This document shows positions 26,551 to 36,757 of a DNA stretch of 40,274 nt, in pieces. A program made the translations under genes and the position numbers. The stretch covers positions 1 through 40,274 of the forward strand of contig NZ_BAFB01000108.1 in assembly GCF_000248075.1 (NCBI RefSeq), written 5' to 3'. Every line of letters begins with the position of its first letter. Positions within the stretch are counted from its first letter, which is position 1. This DNA comes from Gordonia otitidis NBRC 100426 (lineage in GTDB: Bacteria; Actinomycetota; Actinomycetes; Mycobacteriales; Mycobacteriaceae). Under the pieces are notes generated by a model, which searched no databases, was not told the DNA's origin, and saw nothing but the letters and a program-made list of their open reading frames with translations.

Positions 26551-28197
26551 GTGACGAGTGTGGTCTCGACAGGCTCGACCAGCGGTGGCGGCTCGACCAG
26601 CGGTGGCGGCTCGACCGGCGGAAGTGGTGCGCATCCGACCGGCCGCGAGGTGCACGAATCCCACGTCGCGACGCTGCGCGAGCGTCTCGAGCGCGTCGCG
26701 GTCGGCGGTGGTGAACGCGCTCGTGAGCGCCACATCTCCCGGGGCAAGCTACTGCCACGCGACCGGGTCGACGGTCTTCTCGACGTCGGGTCACCGTTCC
26801 TCGAGGTCGCCCCGCTCGCGGCATTCGGCATGTACGACGACAAGGTTCCGTCGGCGGGCGTGATCGCCGGTGTCGGGCGTGTGGCTGGTCGCGAATGCAT
26901 GATCGTCGCCAACGATGCGACGGTGTCGGGCGGCACCTACTACCCGATGACGGTCAAGAAGCATCTGCGTGCGCAGGAGATCGCCGCAGCGAATCGTCTG
27001 CCCTGCATCTACCTCGTCGACTCGGGCGGGGCGATGCTGCTCCAACAGGACGAGGTGTTTCCCGACCGCGAGCACTTCGGCCGCATCTTCTACAACCAGG
27101 CAACCATGAGTGCCGCGGGCATCCCGCAGATCGCCGCGGTGCTCGGGTCGTCCACCGCCGGCGGCGCCTATGTACCCGCGATGAGCGACGAGACCGTGAT
27201 CGTCCGCAACCAGGGCACGATCTTCCTCGCCGGTCCGCCACTGGTGAAGGCGGCGACGGGCGAGGACGTCACCGCAGAGGACCTCGGTGGCGGTGCGATG
27301 CACTCGTCGGTGTCCGGTGTCACCGACCATCTCGTCGACAACGACCAGCAGGCGCTGGCCAAGGTGCGCGAGATCGTCGCCACGCTCGGCCCGCGTGACC
27401 CTGCACAGTGGGAAACCATCGCGCCACGCGAACCCGTACGCAGCCAGACCGACATCTACGACGTGGTCCCCACCGATGCCCGCACACCGTACGACGTGCG
27501 CCAGGTGATCGAGATCATCAGCGACGCGGGAGAGTTCACCGAGTTCAAGGCGAACTACGGCACCACGCTCGTGACCGCATTCGCGCACGTACACGGACAC
27601 CCGGTCGGCTTCGTCGCCAACAACGGCGTGCTGTTCAGCGAATCGGCGCTCAAGGGAGCACATTTCATCGAACTGTGCGACCAGCGTCGAATCCCGTTGG
27701 TGTTCCTACAGAACATCACCGGGTTCATGGTCGGGCGCGCCTACGAGGAGGGCGGCATCGCCAAGAACGGCGCCAAGATGGTCAACGCCGTCGCGTGCGC
27801 GCGCGTGCCGAAGTTCACCGTGATGATCGGCGGGTCGTTCGGCGCGGGCAACTACTCGATGTGCGGCCGTGCGTACTCGCCCCGATTCCTGTGGTCATGG
27901 CCGAACGCACGCATCTCGGTCATGGGTGGACCGCAGGCCGCCGACACCCTGGCGACCGTGCGTCGCAATCAGATCGAGCGGTCCGGCGACGACTGGTCGA
28001 CCGACGACGAGGAGGCGTTCAAGGCGCCGATCCGGAAACAATTCGACGAGCAGTCCGATGCCTATTATTCGACTGCGCGACTGTGGGACGACGGCATCGT
28101 CGATCCGGCACAGACCCGCACACTTCTCGGCTTGGCGCTCGAAACGGCACGCCACGCACCGCTGGCGGAACCTCGTTACGGCGTGTTCCGGATGTGA
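26551..28197 (+). CDS. accD1: Acyl-CoA (methylcrotonyl-CoA type) carboxylase beta subunit
   Basis: A 548-residue carboxyltransferase from GTG 26551 with AAAGG eight bases upstream. Its first 25 or so residues are a Ser/Thr/Gly repeat not typical of the family; the conserved protein begins around [15 protein letters not shown]. Family marks include [44 protein letters not shown] (methylcrotonyl-CoA-carboxylase-like wording), [25 protein letters not shown] and [22 protein letters not shown]. It transfers CO2 from biotin to 3-methylcrotonyl-CoA in leucine breakdown; M. tuberculosis AccD1 (Rv2502c) is the counterpart. First gene of a tight operon; the biotin subunit follows. Confidence 0.93.
   Translation: MTSVVSTGSTSGGGSTSGGGSTGGSGAHPTGREVHESHVATLRERLERVAVGGGERARERHISRGKLLPRDRVDGLLDVGSPFLEVAPLAAFGMYDDKVPSAGVIAGVGRVAGRECMIVANDATVSGGTYYPMTVKKHLRAQEIAAANRLPCIYLVDSGGAMLLQQDEVFPDREHFGRIFYNQATMSAAGIPQIAAVLGSSTAGGAYVPAMSDETVIVRNQGTIFLAGPPLVKAATGEDVTAEDLGGGAMHSSVSGVTDHLVDNDQQALAKVREIVATLGPRDPAQWETIAPREPVRSQTDIYDVVPTDARTPYDVRQVIEIISDAGEFTEFKANYGTTLVTAFAHVHGHPVGFVANNGVLFSESALKGAHFIELCDQRRIPLVFLQNITGFMVGRAYEEGGIAKNGAKMVNAVACARVPKFTVMIGGSFGAGNYSMCGRAYSPRFLWSWPNARISVMGGPQAADTLATVRRNQIERSGDDWSTDDEEAFKAPIRKQFDEQSDAYYSTARLWDDGIVDPAQTRTLLGLALETARHAPLAEPRYGVFRM
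26561..26625 (+). repeat. Interspersed-type repeat and 18-bp tandem units at the 5' end of accD1
   Basis: GGTCTCGACAGGCTCGACC (26562-26580) is followed by 18-bp units GGCTCGACCAGCGGTGGC at 26572-26589 and 26590-26607 and a diverged third at 26608-26625. They encode STSGGG units. From memory, similar GGTTTCGACAGGCTCGACC elements are dispersed in many actinobacterial genomes, so this may be such an element taken into the gene. Confidence 0.72.
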
Positions 28198-28259
28198 CCA
28201 CGCGATCGATGCGAACCCAGACCAACGAAGCGATTCCAGCGACCATGGATGCGAGTGAC

Positions 28260-30332
28260 ATGACGACACCGACACCCCGCCCGATCCGCAGTGTTCTCGT
28301 CGCCAATCGTGGCGAGATCGCGTGTCGGGTCATCGAGACCTTGCGTCGCATGGGGATTCGCAGCATCGCCGTCTACTCCGACGCGGATGCCGACGCCCTG
28401 CACGTGCGGATGGCCGACGTCGCCGTGCGGCTCGGACCCGCGCCGGCCGCGCAGAGCTACCTCGACATCGACGCCGTGGTGCGGGCCGCGCAGCAGACCG
28501 GAGCCGACGCGGTGCATCCCGGCTACGGATTTCTGTCCGAGAACCAGAAATTCGCGGCAGCGCTCGATGCCGCCGCCATCACGTTCATCGGACCGCCCGC
28601 AGCGGCGATCGCGACGATGGGCGACAAGATCACCGCGCGCGCGGCTGTCGTCGAACGCGATGTCCCGGTGGTTCCCGGCCTGTCACGTCCCGGCCTGTCC
28701 GACGACGATCTGATCGCCGCGGCACCCGACATCGGATTCCCGGTACTGATCAAACCGAGCGCCGGTGGTGGCGGCAAGGGCATGCACCGTGTGGAGGACC
28801 CCGAGGAGCTGCCCGCCGCACTGCAGCGTGCGCGTCGTGAGGCCGGATCGGCATTCGGCGACGACTCGCTGTTCCTCGAGCACTTCGTCGACACGCCCCG
28901 CCACATCGAGGTGCAGATCCTCGCCGACAAGTACGGCAACGTGATTCACCTCGGTGAGCGCGAGTGTTCGCTCCAACGCCGACATCAGAAGGTCATCGAG
29001 GAGGCACCCTCGGCACTCCTCGACGAGGCGACACGCGCCAGAATCGGTGAAGCGGCATGCGACGCCGCGCGCAGCGTCGGCTACACCGGAGCGGGCACCG
29101 TCGAATTCATCGTGTCCGCCAAGCGGCCGGACCAGTTCTTCTTCATGGAGATGAACACCCGCCTGCAGGTGGAGCACCCTGTGACCGAACTGGTCACCGG
29201 GATAGACCTCGTCGAGCAACAGGTCCGGGTGGCACGCGGCGAGAAACTGGCGCTTACCCAGGGCGACGTCAAGCTGTCGGGGCATGCGATCGAGGCGCGG
29301 GTCTACGCCGAGGACCCCGCGCGCGGTTTCCTGCCGACGGGCGGCACGATCGTCGCTCTCGACCAGCCCGACGACCGGTCCGACACGAGTGGACACCGCG
29401 GTGTACGTGTCGACTCCGCGATGTTCGCGGGCATGGTCGTCGGCAGCGACTACGACCCCATGCTGGCGAAGGTCATCGCCTACGGCGGTGATCGGGACGA
29501 AGCGATCGAACGCCTCGACCAGGCGCTCGCACACACCCGAGTGCTCGGTGTGGTGACCAACATCGACTTCTGCCGATTCGTGTTGGCGCAGCAGCGCGTC
29601 CGCGACGCCGACCTCGACACGGAGCTCCTCGACCGACTGGTCGTGGATTACACTGCACCGCAACCGGTTCCGGAGGCCCTGGTTCTGGTCGGCGCTGCTC
29701 GGACCGGGTTCCGTGCGTCGGGAGACGTGTGGCGCACCGAGGTCGGCTGGCGGATCGGCGCGCCCGCGCCGGTGGTGACCCGCATCGTCGACGGCGAGGG
29801 GAGACATTGGACGGTCACGCTGCGCGTCGACGCCGCAACCGACGAGACACTTCGCGGGCACGCATCGGTCACCGGCGATGTCGACGGAGACGACGAACCG
29901 TGGGAAGCAGACGTTGAGTACCGTCGGATTACGCAGAGCGGCAACGATTCCCACGTCGATCGATTAATCGTCGACGGTGTCAGCCAGTCGTGGTCACATG
30001 CCGAGGTCGACGGATCATGGTGGGTATCGGGTCCGCACGGAACGTGGACGCTCGAACTCGCCCGGCCGATTCTCGACGAGGCCGCCGACGAGCAGGCAGG
30101 GGAGATCACCTCGCCGATGCCGGGAACCGTCGTCGCGGTGTCGGTCGCCGACGGTGAGGCGGTGGAGGCAGGCGTCCCCGTCATCGTCGTCGAGGCGATG
30201 AAGATGGAGCACACCCTGACCGCGCCGACGGCCGGTGTCGTCGCACTCGCCGCGAAGGTCGGCGACAAGGTCGCGGCCGGTCACACACTTGCACAGATAA
30301 CAGACGAGAACTCGATGGAGCAGGCGAACTGA
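28260..30332 (+). CDS. accA1: Acyl-CoA carboxylase alpha subunit (biotin carboxylase plus biotin carrier)
   Basis: About 690 residues from ATG 28260. Domains in order: biotin carboxylase N-domain ([23 protein letters not shown]), ATP-grasp ([25 protein letters not shown] with the catalytic region), C-domain ([12 protein letters not shown]), a linker of about 150 residues typical of methylcrotonyl-CoA carboxylase, and the biotinyl domain with EAMKMEHT, Lys648 being the biotinylated residue. In-frame starts at 28194 (GTGA overlap with accD1), 28209 and 28245 are possible, and none has a strong Shine-Dalgarno. It carboxylates biotin with bicarbonate and ATP for AccD1. Its TGA overlaps the next ATG (TGATG). 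Confidence 0.93.
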   Translation: MTTPTPRPIRSVLVANRGEIACRVIETLRRMGIRSIAVYSDADADALHVRMADVAVRLGPAPAAQSYLDIDAVVRAAQQTGADAVHPGYGFLSENQKFAAALDAAAITFIGPPAAAIATMGDKITARAAVVERDVPVVPGLSRPGLSDDDLIAAAPDIGFPVLIKPSAGGGGKGMHRVEDPEELPAALQRARREAGSAFGDDSLFLEHFVDTPRHIEVQILADKYGNVIHLGERECSLQRRHQKVIEEAPSALLDEATRARIGEAACDAARSVGYTGAGTVEFIVSAKRPDQFFFMEMNTRLQVEHPVTELVTGIDLVEQQVRVARGEKLALTQGDVKLSGHAIEARVYAEDPARGFLPTGGTIVALDQPDDRSDTSGHRGVRVDSAMFAGMVVGSDYDPMLAKVIAYGGDRDEAIERLDQALAHTRVLGVVTNIDFCRFVLAQQRVRDADLDTELLDRLVVDYTAPQPVPEALVLVGAARTGFRASGDVWRTEVGWRIGAPAPVVTRIVDGEGRHWTVTLRVDAATDETLRGHASVTGDVDGDDEPWEADVEYRRITQSGNDSHVDRLIVDGVSQSWSHAEVDGSWWVSGPHGTWTLELARPILDEAADEQAGEITSPMPGTVVAVSVADGEAVEAGVPVIVVEAMKMEHTLTAPTAGVVALAAKVGDKVAAGHTLAQITDENSMEQAN

Positions 30333-31477
30333 TGGAACTCAGCCAGGAATACACCGACCTGATCGGCAGCGTGCGGGACTTCGCGCAGTCGGTTGTCGCG
30401 CCGGTCTCAGCCACACACGATGCCGAACACAGCTTCCCGTACGAGGTCGTCTCGCAGATGGGCAAGATGGGACTGTTCGGACTGCCCTTCCCCGAGGAGT
30501 ACGGCGGGATGGGCGGCGACTATTTCGCGCTGTCGTTGGCACTCGAAGAACTCGGCAAGGTCGACCAGTCGGTCGCCATCACGCTCGAAGCCGGAGTCAG
30601 CCTCGGCGCGATGCCCATCTACAAGTTCGGCACCGAGGAGCAGAAGCAGCGCTACCTACCCGACCTGACGTCGGGCGTCGCACTCGCCGGCTTCGGTCTC
30701 ACCGAACCGGGGGCGGGATCGGATGCGGGGGCCACCGCAACCACTGCCCGCGACGACGGTGACAGTTGGATCATCAACGGCGCCAAGCAGTTCATCACGA
30801 ACTCCGGAACCGATATCACCTCGCTGGTCACCGTCACCGCGGTCACCGGTGTGAAGGAGAACGGGCGCAAGGAGATCTCCACCATCATCGTGCCCTCCGA
30901 CACCGCCGGGTTCACCGCGGAACCGGCGTACAACAAGGTCGGTTGGAACGCCTCGGACACCCATCCGTTGACGTTCACGGACGCGCGCGTGCCCAAGGAG
31001 AATCTGCTGGGAACCCGTGGTCGCGGGTACGCGAACTTCCTGTCGATCCTCGACGAGGGCCGCATCGCGATCGCGGCGCTCGCGACCGGTGTCGCCCAGG
31101 GATGTGTGGACGAGAGCGTGAAGTACGCCAAGGAGCGTCAGTCCTTCGGGCAACCGATCGGCAACTACCAGTCGGTGTCGTTCGCGATCGCCCGGATGGA
31201 GGCCAGGGCGCACGTGGCCCGCACCGCCTACTACGATGCCGCGGCGAAGATGTTGGCGGGCAAGCCGTTCAAGAAAGAGGCGTCGATCGCCAAGATGATC
31301 GCCAGTGAGGCCGCGATGGACAACGCGCGCATGGCGACACAGATCCACGGCGGCTACGGCTTCATGAACGAGTACCCGGTGGCGCGTCACTATCGCGACT
31401 CGAAGATCCTCGAGATCGGGGAGGGCACCACCGAGGTTCAGCTCATGCTGATCGCGCGCGAGTTGGGCTTCTCATGA
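30332..31477 (+). CDS. fadE19: Acyl-CoA dehydrogenase, isovaleryl-CoA dehydrogenase-like
   Basis: A 381-residue flavin acyl-CoA dehydrogenase of standard length. Signature 1 is GFGLTEPGAGSDAGA; signature 2 is QIHGGYGFMNEYPVARHYRDSKIL, followed by EIGEGTTEVQ. ATG overlaps the previous stop by one base. Its place between the carboxylase and the MaoC gene copies Rv2500c (FadE19) of M. tuberculosis. In this context it most likely oxidises isovaleryl-CoA to 3-methylcrotonyl-CoA, the carboxylase substrate; related branched acyl-CoAs are alternatives. Confidence 0.9.
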   Translation: MELSQEYTDLIGSVRDFAQSVVAPVSATHDAEHSFPYEVVSQMGKMGLFGLPFPEEYGGMGGDYFALSLALEELGKVDQSVAITLEAGVSLGAMPIYKFGTEEQKQRYLPDLTSGVALAGFGLTEPGAGSDAGATATTARDDGDSWIINGAKQFITNSGTDITSLVTVTAVTGVKENGRKEISTIIVPSDTAGFTAEPAYNKVGWNASDTHPLTFTDARVPKENLLGTRGRGYANFLSILDEGRIAIAALATGVAQGCVDESVKYAKERQSFGQPIGNYQSVSFAIARMEARAHVARTAYYDAAAKMLAGKPFKKEASIAKMIASEAAMDNARMATQIHGGYGFMNEYPVARHYRDSKILEIGEGTTEVQLMLIARELGFS

Positions 31478-31983
31478 ACGACGACACGCAATCGTCCACG
31501 TCGACGGTGCGCAGAGTGATACAACGCGGACTGTGGTTCGAGGAATTCGACGAGGGCACGGTCTACGAGCACCGGCCGGGTCGAACCGTGACCGAGGCCG
31601 ACAACGTGTTGTTCACCACGCTCACCATGAACACCCAGGCGCTGCATCTCGACGCCGCATGGTCGGCACAGCAACCGGGTTTCGGCGGTCAGCGACTCAT
31701 CAACTCGATGTTCACGCTGTCGACCATCGTGGGTCTGTCGGTGTCGCAACTGACGCAGGGGACACTCGTGGCGAACCTCGGATTCAGCGAGGTCGCTTTT
31801 CCCGCACCGCTGTTCGCAGGCGACACGCTGTACGCGGAGACCGAGTGCACCGGCAAGCGCGAATCGAGGTCACGGCCCGGCGAGGGAGTGGTCAACCTCC
31901 TCCACATCGGCCGCAACCAGGACGGGGTGGTCGTCGCACGTGCTGCGAGGGCCACACTGGTACGGAAGCAACCCGACGACTGA
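31474..31983 (+). CDS. MaoC-like hot-dog hydratase
   Basis: A 169-residue protein with ATGA overlap to fadE19. It has the MaoC hot-dog pattern: GLWFEEFDEGTVYEHRPGRTVTEADNVLFTTLTMNTQALHLDA, in which the TEADN...FT...NTQALHLD stretch forms the hydratase region, then GDTLYAETECTGKRESRSRPGEGVVNL. The equivalent Rv2499c acts next to Rv2498c, and as I recall it hydrates methylglutaconyl-type CoA esters in leucine and itaconate breakdown. Here it would give (R)-3-hydroxy-3-methylglutaryl-CoA for the CitE lyase. Confidence 0.88.
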   Translation: MNDDTQSSTSTVRRVIQRGLWFEEFDEGTVYEHRPGRTVTEADNVLFTTLTMNTQALHLDAAWSAQQPGFGGQRLINSMFTLSTIVGLSVSQLTQGTLVANLGFSEVAFPAPLFAGDTLYAETECTGKRESRSRPGEGVVNLLHIGRNQDGVVVARAARATLVRKQPDD

Positions 31984-32034
31984 CCCGCGGGAGACACACC
32001 TCCGCGGGGCGTCCGACGAACAGGAGTGAGAATC

Positions 32035-32958
32035 GTGACCACCGGCCCGATCGTGCCACCCAATCAGTTTGGTGTTGCCAGCCAGATCGGCAACGAACCC
32101 CAGATGCTGGCCAACGCATGGCTGCCATCCGGTCCCGCGATGCTCTTCTGTCCGGCCGACCGTCCCGAGCGCTACCAGAAGGCGCTGGAACGGGCCGATG
32201 TTGTCATCCTCGACCTCGAAGACGCCGTTGCCCCGGAGAACCGCACCGACGCCCGAGAAGCGTTGATCGCCAATGCCATCGACCCCGACCGCACAGTGGT
32301 GCGAATCAATCCGGCGGGCACCGGTGACTACCGACGTGACCTGGCCGCCCTGAGCGACACCAACTATCGAGTGGTCATGCAAGCCAAGGCGGAGACCGCC
32401 GAGTCGGTGATCGAAACAGCGTTTCAGACGATCGCCCTCATCGAGACGCCGCTCGGAGTGGTGAATGTCAACCAGATCGCGCAGGCGGTGAACTGCATCG
32501 GATTGATGTGGGGTGCAGAGGATCTCGTCGCGGGTCTCGGTGGTAAGTCGAGTCGCTTCGCCGCCGGTGAGCCGGGCGCCGGCACGTACCGCGACGTGGC
32601 GCGTTACGCCCGTGCGATGGTGCGCATCTCCTCGGCAGCCGCCGGTATCTTCGCAGTCGATTCGGTGCATCTCGACATCCCCGACACCGACGGGCTCGCC
32701 GCCGAGGTGCGTGACGCCGTGGCACTGGGCTACGCCGCGACCGCGTGCATCCACCCCTCGCAGGTGGAGGTCATCCGCACCGGGTACAGCCCCGACCCCG
32801 ACGAAGTCGATTGGGCGAAGAAGGTTCTCGAGAAGTCCGAAGAGTTCGGGGGCGGTGTATTCAGCCTCGACGGCCAGATGATCGACGGTCCGGTGTTGCG
32901 TCAGGCTGAGGCCGTGCTGGCCCGCGCTGCGGCCGCGGAGAATCTGACAACACCATGA
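32035..32958 (+). CDS. citE: CitE-like beta-hydroxyacyl-CoA lyase
   Basis: About 307 residues from GTG 32035, chosen because AGGAG (32022-32026) sits eight bases upstream; GTG 32026 overlaps that site. The TIM-barrel HpcH/CitE family is clear from SGPAMLFCPADRPERYQKAL, VVILDLEDAVAPENR (metal-binding acidic residues), VVRINPAGT, GLMWGAEDLVAGLGG and CIHPSQVEVI. M. tuberculosis Rv2498c, the positional counterpart, is described as cleaving (R)-HMG-CoA and (S)-citramalyl-CoA. Here it would split (R)-HMG-CoA into acetyl-CoA and acetoacetate. The 95-bp gap downstream holds no clear promoter. Confidence 0.92.
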   Translation: MTTGPIVPPNQFGVASQIGNEPQMLANAWLPSGPAMLFCPADRPERYQKALERADVVILDLEDAVAPENRTDAREALIANAIDPDRTVVRINPAGTGDYRRDLAALSDTNYRVVMQAKAETAESVIETAFQTIALIETPLGVVNVNQIAQAVNCIGLMWGAEDLVAGLGGKSSRFAAGEPGAGTYRDVARYARAMVRISSAAAGIFAVDSVHLDIPDTDGLAAEVRDAVALGYAATACIHPSQVEVIRTGYSPDPDEVDWAKKVLEKSEEFGGGVFSLDGQMIDGPVLRQAEAVLARAAAAENLTTP

Positions 32959-33053
32959 CCGCCACCGACGGCGCAGGCTGTGAGCCGGTCGACGCCGGTC
33001 GGGCTGGACTAGACCACCGCCTGTGAGCACATCCCAGAGTCCGCGACAAGAAA

Positions 33054-34751
33054 GTGACCGAAATGGACGAGCAGACCGTCGAACTGTCTTATGCCCGTGG
33101 TGAAGACAGCCCACCGCTGCTGACCGAGCCGATCGGTGCGACACTGGCACGCACGACCGAGTCCTTCCCCGACAATCTCGCGCTCGTCGACGCGCCCACC
33201 GACCGCACCTGGACCTACCGCGAGTTCCGCGCCGACGTTCTGGCGCTCGCCGCGGGTCTGCTCCGACTCGGAGTGGGCAAGGGTGACCGCGTCGGACTCT
33301 GGGCGCCCAATCGCCCCGAGTGGGTGGTCACCCAGTACGCCACGGCGGAGATCGGTGCCATTCTCGTCAACCTCAACCCTGCGTACCGGCAGAACGAACT
33401 CGACTATGCGTTGACGCAGTCGGGAACCAGCGTCGTCCTCGCAGCAAAGCGGTACAAGGACTCCGACTACAAGGGCATGCTCGACGCTGCACGTCCGTCG
33501 GCGCCGGAGTTGCGTGAGGTGATCTGCTTCGAGACGCCTGCATGGCAGGAGTTGGTCGCGCAACCGTCGAACGACGAGTTGTCGGCTGTCGCAGAACGCG
33601 CGGCGACACTCGAACCACACGACCCGATCAACATCCAGTACACCTCGGGCACAACGGGTTTCCCGAAGGGTGCGACCCTCACGCACAGCAACATCAGCAA
33701 CAACGGCTACCTGGTGGGGGAACTCCTCGCCTATACCGACGCCGACCGGATAGCCATCCCGGTGCCCTTCTATCACTGCTTCGGCATGGTGATGGGCAAT
33801 TTGGCGGCCACGAGTCACGGTGCGGCGATGGTCATCCCGTCACCGACGTTCGACCCCGAAGCCGCGTTGCGTGCTGTCGCCGAGTATCGCTGCACCAGTT
33901 TGTACGGTGTGCCGACCATGTTCATCGCGGAATTGGCGCTGCTCGACCACTCCGAGCCCGGGCAGTTCGATCTGTCGAGCCTGCGCACCGGGATCATGGC
34001 GGGCTCGCCGTGCCCCGAGCATGTGATGCGGCAGGTCGTCGACCGGATGCACATGGGTGAGGTCTCCATTTGTTACGGCATGACCGAGACATCGCCGGTG
34101 TCGTGTCAGACCCGTGTCGACGATCCACTGGAACTGCGCGTCGGCACCGTGGGACGGGTCGGGCCGCATCTGGAGATCAAGGTCGTCGACCCGATCTCGG
34201 GAGAAACGTTGCCCCGTGGGGAAACCGGAGAGTTCTGCACGCGCGGATACAGCGTGATGAGCGGGTATTGGAACGAGCCGGTGAAGACAGCCGAGGCCCT
34301 CGACGCCGACGGGTGGATGCACACGGGCGACCTCGCCGTCATGGACGCCGGGAGCGGAGCGAGCGGGTCGAATGTGACCGACGCCGGGAGCGGAGCGGGG
34401 TACGTGCGTATCACCGGGCGGATCAAGGACATGGTGATACGCGGCGGCGAGAACATCTACCCGCGGGAGATCGAGGAATTCCTCTACACGCATCCCGATA
34501 TTCTCGACGCGCAGGTCATCGGAGTGCCGGACGAACGCTACGGTGAAGAACTGATGGCATGGATCCAGTTGCGCGACGGGGTCGCCGATCTCACTGCCGA
34601 CGATGTCCGCGAGTTCGCGACCGGCAAGATCGCACGGCACAAGATCCCGCGCTATGTGCACGTGGTCAAGGAGTTCCCGATGACGGTCACCGGCAAGGTG
34701 CGCAAGGTGGCCATGCGGGAGGAATCGGTCGACTTGCTGGGGTTGTCGTGA
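33054..34751 (+). CDS. Acyl-CoA synthetase (FadD35-like AMP-forming ligase)
   Basis: A 565-residue ANL-family ligase. The ATP-phosphate loop is [17 protein letters not shown]5 is [11 protein letters not shown]; the hinge is [21 protein letters not shown]; the catalytic lysine is in TGKVRKVAM. The start is GTG 33054, with ATG 33063 as an alternative. A loop before the hinge ([10 protein letters not shown] to [12 protein letters not shown]) is enlarged by about 16 residues encoded by a direct repeat. It activates a medium or branched carboxylate to an acyl-CoA. Rv2505c (FadD35) flanks the corresponding cluster in M. tuberculosis. Its TGA overlaps the ATG of the next gene by one base. Confidence 0.9.
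   Translation: MTEMDEQTVELSYARGEDSPPLLTEPIGATLARTTESFPDNLALVDAPTDRTWTYREFRADVLALAAGLLRLGVGKGDRVGLWAPNRPEWVVTQYATAEIGAILVNLNPAYRQNELDYALTQSGTSVVLAAKRYKDSDYKGMLDAARPSAPELREVICFETPAWQELVAQPSNDELSAVAERAATLEPHDPINIQYTSGTTGFPKGATLTHSNISNNGYLVGELLAYTDADRIAIPVPFYHCFGMVMGNLAATSHGAAMVIPSPTFDPEAALRAVAEYRCTSLYGVPTMFIAELALLDHSEPGQFDLSSLRTGIMAGSPCPEHVMRQVVDRMHMGEVSICYGMTETSPVSCQTRVDDPLELRVGTVGRVGPHLEIKVVDPISGETLPRGETGEFCTRGYSVMSGYWNEPVKTAEALDADGWMHTGDLAVMDAGSGASGSNVTDAGSGAGYVRITGRIKDMVIRGGENIYPREIEEFLYTHPDILDAQVIGVPDERYGEELMAWIQLRDGVADLTADDVREFATGKIARHKIPRYVHVVKEFPMTVTGKVRKVAMREESVDLLGLS
34344..34397 (+). repeat. 18-bp direct repeat inside the acyl-CoA synthetase gene
   Basis: GACGCCGGGAGCGGAGCG occurs at 34344-34361 and again at 34380-34397, 36 bp (12 codons) apart. 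It encodes two DAGSGA blocks in the loop just before the GR-x-KDM hinge. Confidence 0.9.
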
Positions 34752-36757
34752 TGGGATCGTCGACGCACAGCGATACCGCCAGTCGCATCGACGATTTCGC
34801 GCGGCAGGTGGCAGCGCGACACGGCGTCGACACGGCGTCGTACGACGCGTTGTGGTCATGGTCGGTGGAGCAGCCGGCGCAGTTCTGGCGCGCGGTGTGG
34901 GAGTACTTCGAACTCGACGACATCGCCGGTCCGTTGGCCGATGGTGACGACGCCGTGCTCGCGTCGACGACCATGCCTGGAGCGCAGTGGTTTCCGGGTG
35001 TCACCCTGAATTACGTCGACCAGGTCTTCCGCAACGCCGACGAGCCCGGCGCGGCCGACCGTGCGGCGATTGTGGGCGTCGACGAGGACGGCGCACGGGT
35101 GACTCTGAGCTGGACGCAACTGCGAGAACAGTCGTTGGCGTTCGCGCAGCGACTGCGCGAACTCGGTGTCGGTGTCTCTGACGTGGTCGCCGCGTACCTG
35201 CCGGACATTCCCGAGGCGTTGGTGGCTTTCCTCGGTACCGCTGCGGTCGGGGCTATCTGGTCGGGGTGCGGCCAGGACTACGCGCCATCAGGTGCGGCGG
35301 GACGACTGGCTCAACTCGGACCGAAGGTCCTCGTGACAGCCGATGGGTATCGCTACAACGGTAAGGACATCGACAAAGCCGCCGACAGTGCAGAGCTCGC
35401 GGGCCTTCTCGACGACTTACGCGCGCACGTTGTCGTCGGCGACCCGTCGCGTCAACCCACCCGCGACATCGATGTCGTCGACTATGAGTCGGTGGTGGCG
35501 CGGCCGCGTGAGGTCGACGCCGACATCCCTGTCAAGGTCGGTTTCGACCACCCACTGTGGGTGTTGTTCAGTTCCGGGACCACCGGTCGGCCCAAGGGGA
35601 TCGTGCACGGGCACGGTGGCGTCGTCGTCGAACATCTCAAAGCGGCCGGGCTGCACGCTGATCTGTCTCGCGACGATGTGTTCTTCTGGCACACCGCATT
35701 GAGCTGGATGATGTGGAACTTCCAGGCGGCTGGTCTGCTCGTCGGCGCGGAGATCGTGTGTTACAGCGGTTCTCCGCTTCATCCCGACGCCGATCGGCTC
35801 TGGGGACTGGTGGCCGCCGAGGGCGTCACCTACTTCGGCACCAGTCCGGGGCAGCTGCAGGCGAGCCGCAAAGCCGGTCTCGTTCCCGGTCGCGACCACG
35901 ACCTGTCCGCGCTGCGCGGTATCGGGAGCACTGGTTCGGCGTTGTCTGCCGACCTGTTCGAGTGGATCGACGAGAACGTGCGTCCCGGCCTTCCGGTGTC
36001 GTCGATCAGTGGCGGCACGGACGTGGTGACCGCGTTCGCGGGTGGTTCGTCGGGACAGCCGGTGGTGCCCGGTGAGCTCTCGGTGCGCTACCTCGGGGTG
36101 GCGTTGGAGAGCTGGGCTGCCGACACCACGCCGCTGATCGGTGAGGTGGGTGAGATGGTCGTCACCGCACCGATGCCGTCGATGCCGGTCAGCTTCTGGA
36201 ACGACCCGGACGGCGCCCGATACCGGTCGGCGTACTTCTCGCACGAATGGTCGACGCCGGACGACTCCGATCCGCACGCGCAGGATGTCTGGCGGCACGG
36301 GGACTGGGTGACAGTCACCGACCGCGGCTCGCTGGTCATTCACGGCCGCAGCGACGCGACGCTGAACAAGCAGGGCGTGCGGATGGGATCAGCCGACATC
36401 TACGAGGTCGTCGAAAGCCTCGATGAGGTGGCAGAAGCCTTCGTACTCGGTGTCGACGGGCCAGACGGCACGTACTGGATGCCGCTGTTCGTGACCCTCG
36501 TGCCGGGCGCGATGCTCGACGACGCCCTGCGCACCCGGATCGCTTCGGCGATCCGCACACGACTGTCCCCACGGCACGTTCCGGACGAGGTCGTCGAGGC
36601 TCCCGGAATCCCGCACACACGCACGGGCAAGAAGCTCGAAGTGCCTGTGACAGCCATCCTGGCGGGCCGGTCGGGCGTCGACGTCGACCCCCGCTCGATC
36701 GACGATCCGGACCTCATCGAGTGGTACGCGGCCCGCGGTCGCGAACACCGGTGGTGA
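34751..36757 (+). CDS. Acetoacetyl-CoA synthetase (acetoacetate-CoA ligase)
   Basis: A 668-residue ANL ligase of the acetoacetate-CoA ligase subfamily. The N-terminal cap YDALWSWSVEQPAQFWRAVWEYFE and the line MPGAQWFPGVTLNYVDQVF are typical. The ATP loop is FSSGTTGRPKGIVHGHGG, followed by FFWHTALSWMMWNF, SGGTDVVTAF, HGRSDATLNKQGVRMGSADIY (hinge) and TRTGKKLEVPV with the catalytic lysine. ATG overlaps the previous stop by one base. It turns acetoacetate, ATP and CoA into acetoacetyl-CoA, which suits the acetoacetate released by the CitE lyase. M. tuberculosis has scoA/scoB CoA-transferase genes in this role. Confidence 0.93.
   Translation: MGSSTHSDTASRIDDFARQVAARHGVDTASYDALWSWSVEQPAQFWRAVWEYFELDDIAGPLADGDDAVLASTTMPGAQWFPGVTLNYVDQVFRNADEPGAADRAAIVGVDEDGARVTLSWTQLREQSLAFAQRLRELGVGVSDVVAAYLPDIPEALVAFLGTAAVGAIWSGCGQDYAPSGAAGRLAQLGPKVLVTADGYRYNGKDIDKAADSAELAGLLDDLRAHVVVGDPSRQPTRDIDVVDYESVVARPREVDADIPVKVGFDHPLWVLFSSGTTGRPKGIVHGHGGVVVEHLKAAGLHADLSRDDVFFWHTALSWMMWNFQAAGLLVGAEIVCYSGSPLHPDADRLWGLVAAEGVTYFGTSPGQLQASRKAGLVPGRDHDLSALRGIGSTGSALSADLFEWIDENVRPGLPVSSISGGTDVVTAFAGGSSGQPVVPGELSVRYLGVALESWAADTTPLIGEVGEMVVTAPMPSMPVSFWNDPDGARYRSAYFSHEWSTPDDSDPHAQDVWRHGDWVTVTDRGSLVIHGRSDATLNKQGVRMGSADIYEVVESLDEVAEAFVLGVDGPDGTYWMPLFVTLVPGAMLDDALRTRIASAIRTRLSPRHVPDEVVEAPGIPHTRTGKKLEVPVTAILAGRSGVDVDPRSIDDPDLIEWYAARGREHRW

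Noticed and set aside
27408..28259. Long upstream extension of accA1 into accD1
   Set aside because: The extra residues are Arg/His-rich shadow of accD1. Biotin carboxylase homology begins just after 28260.
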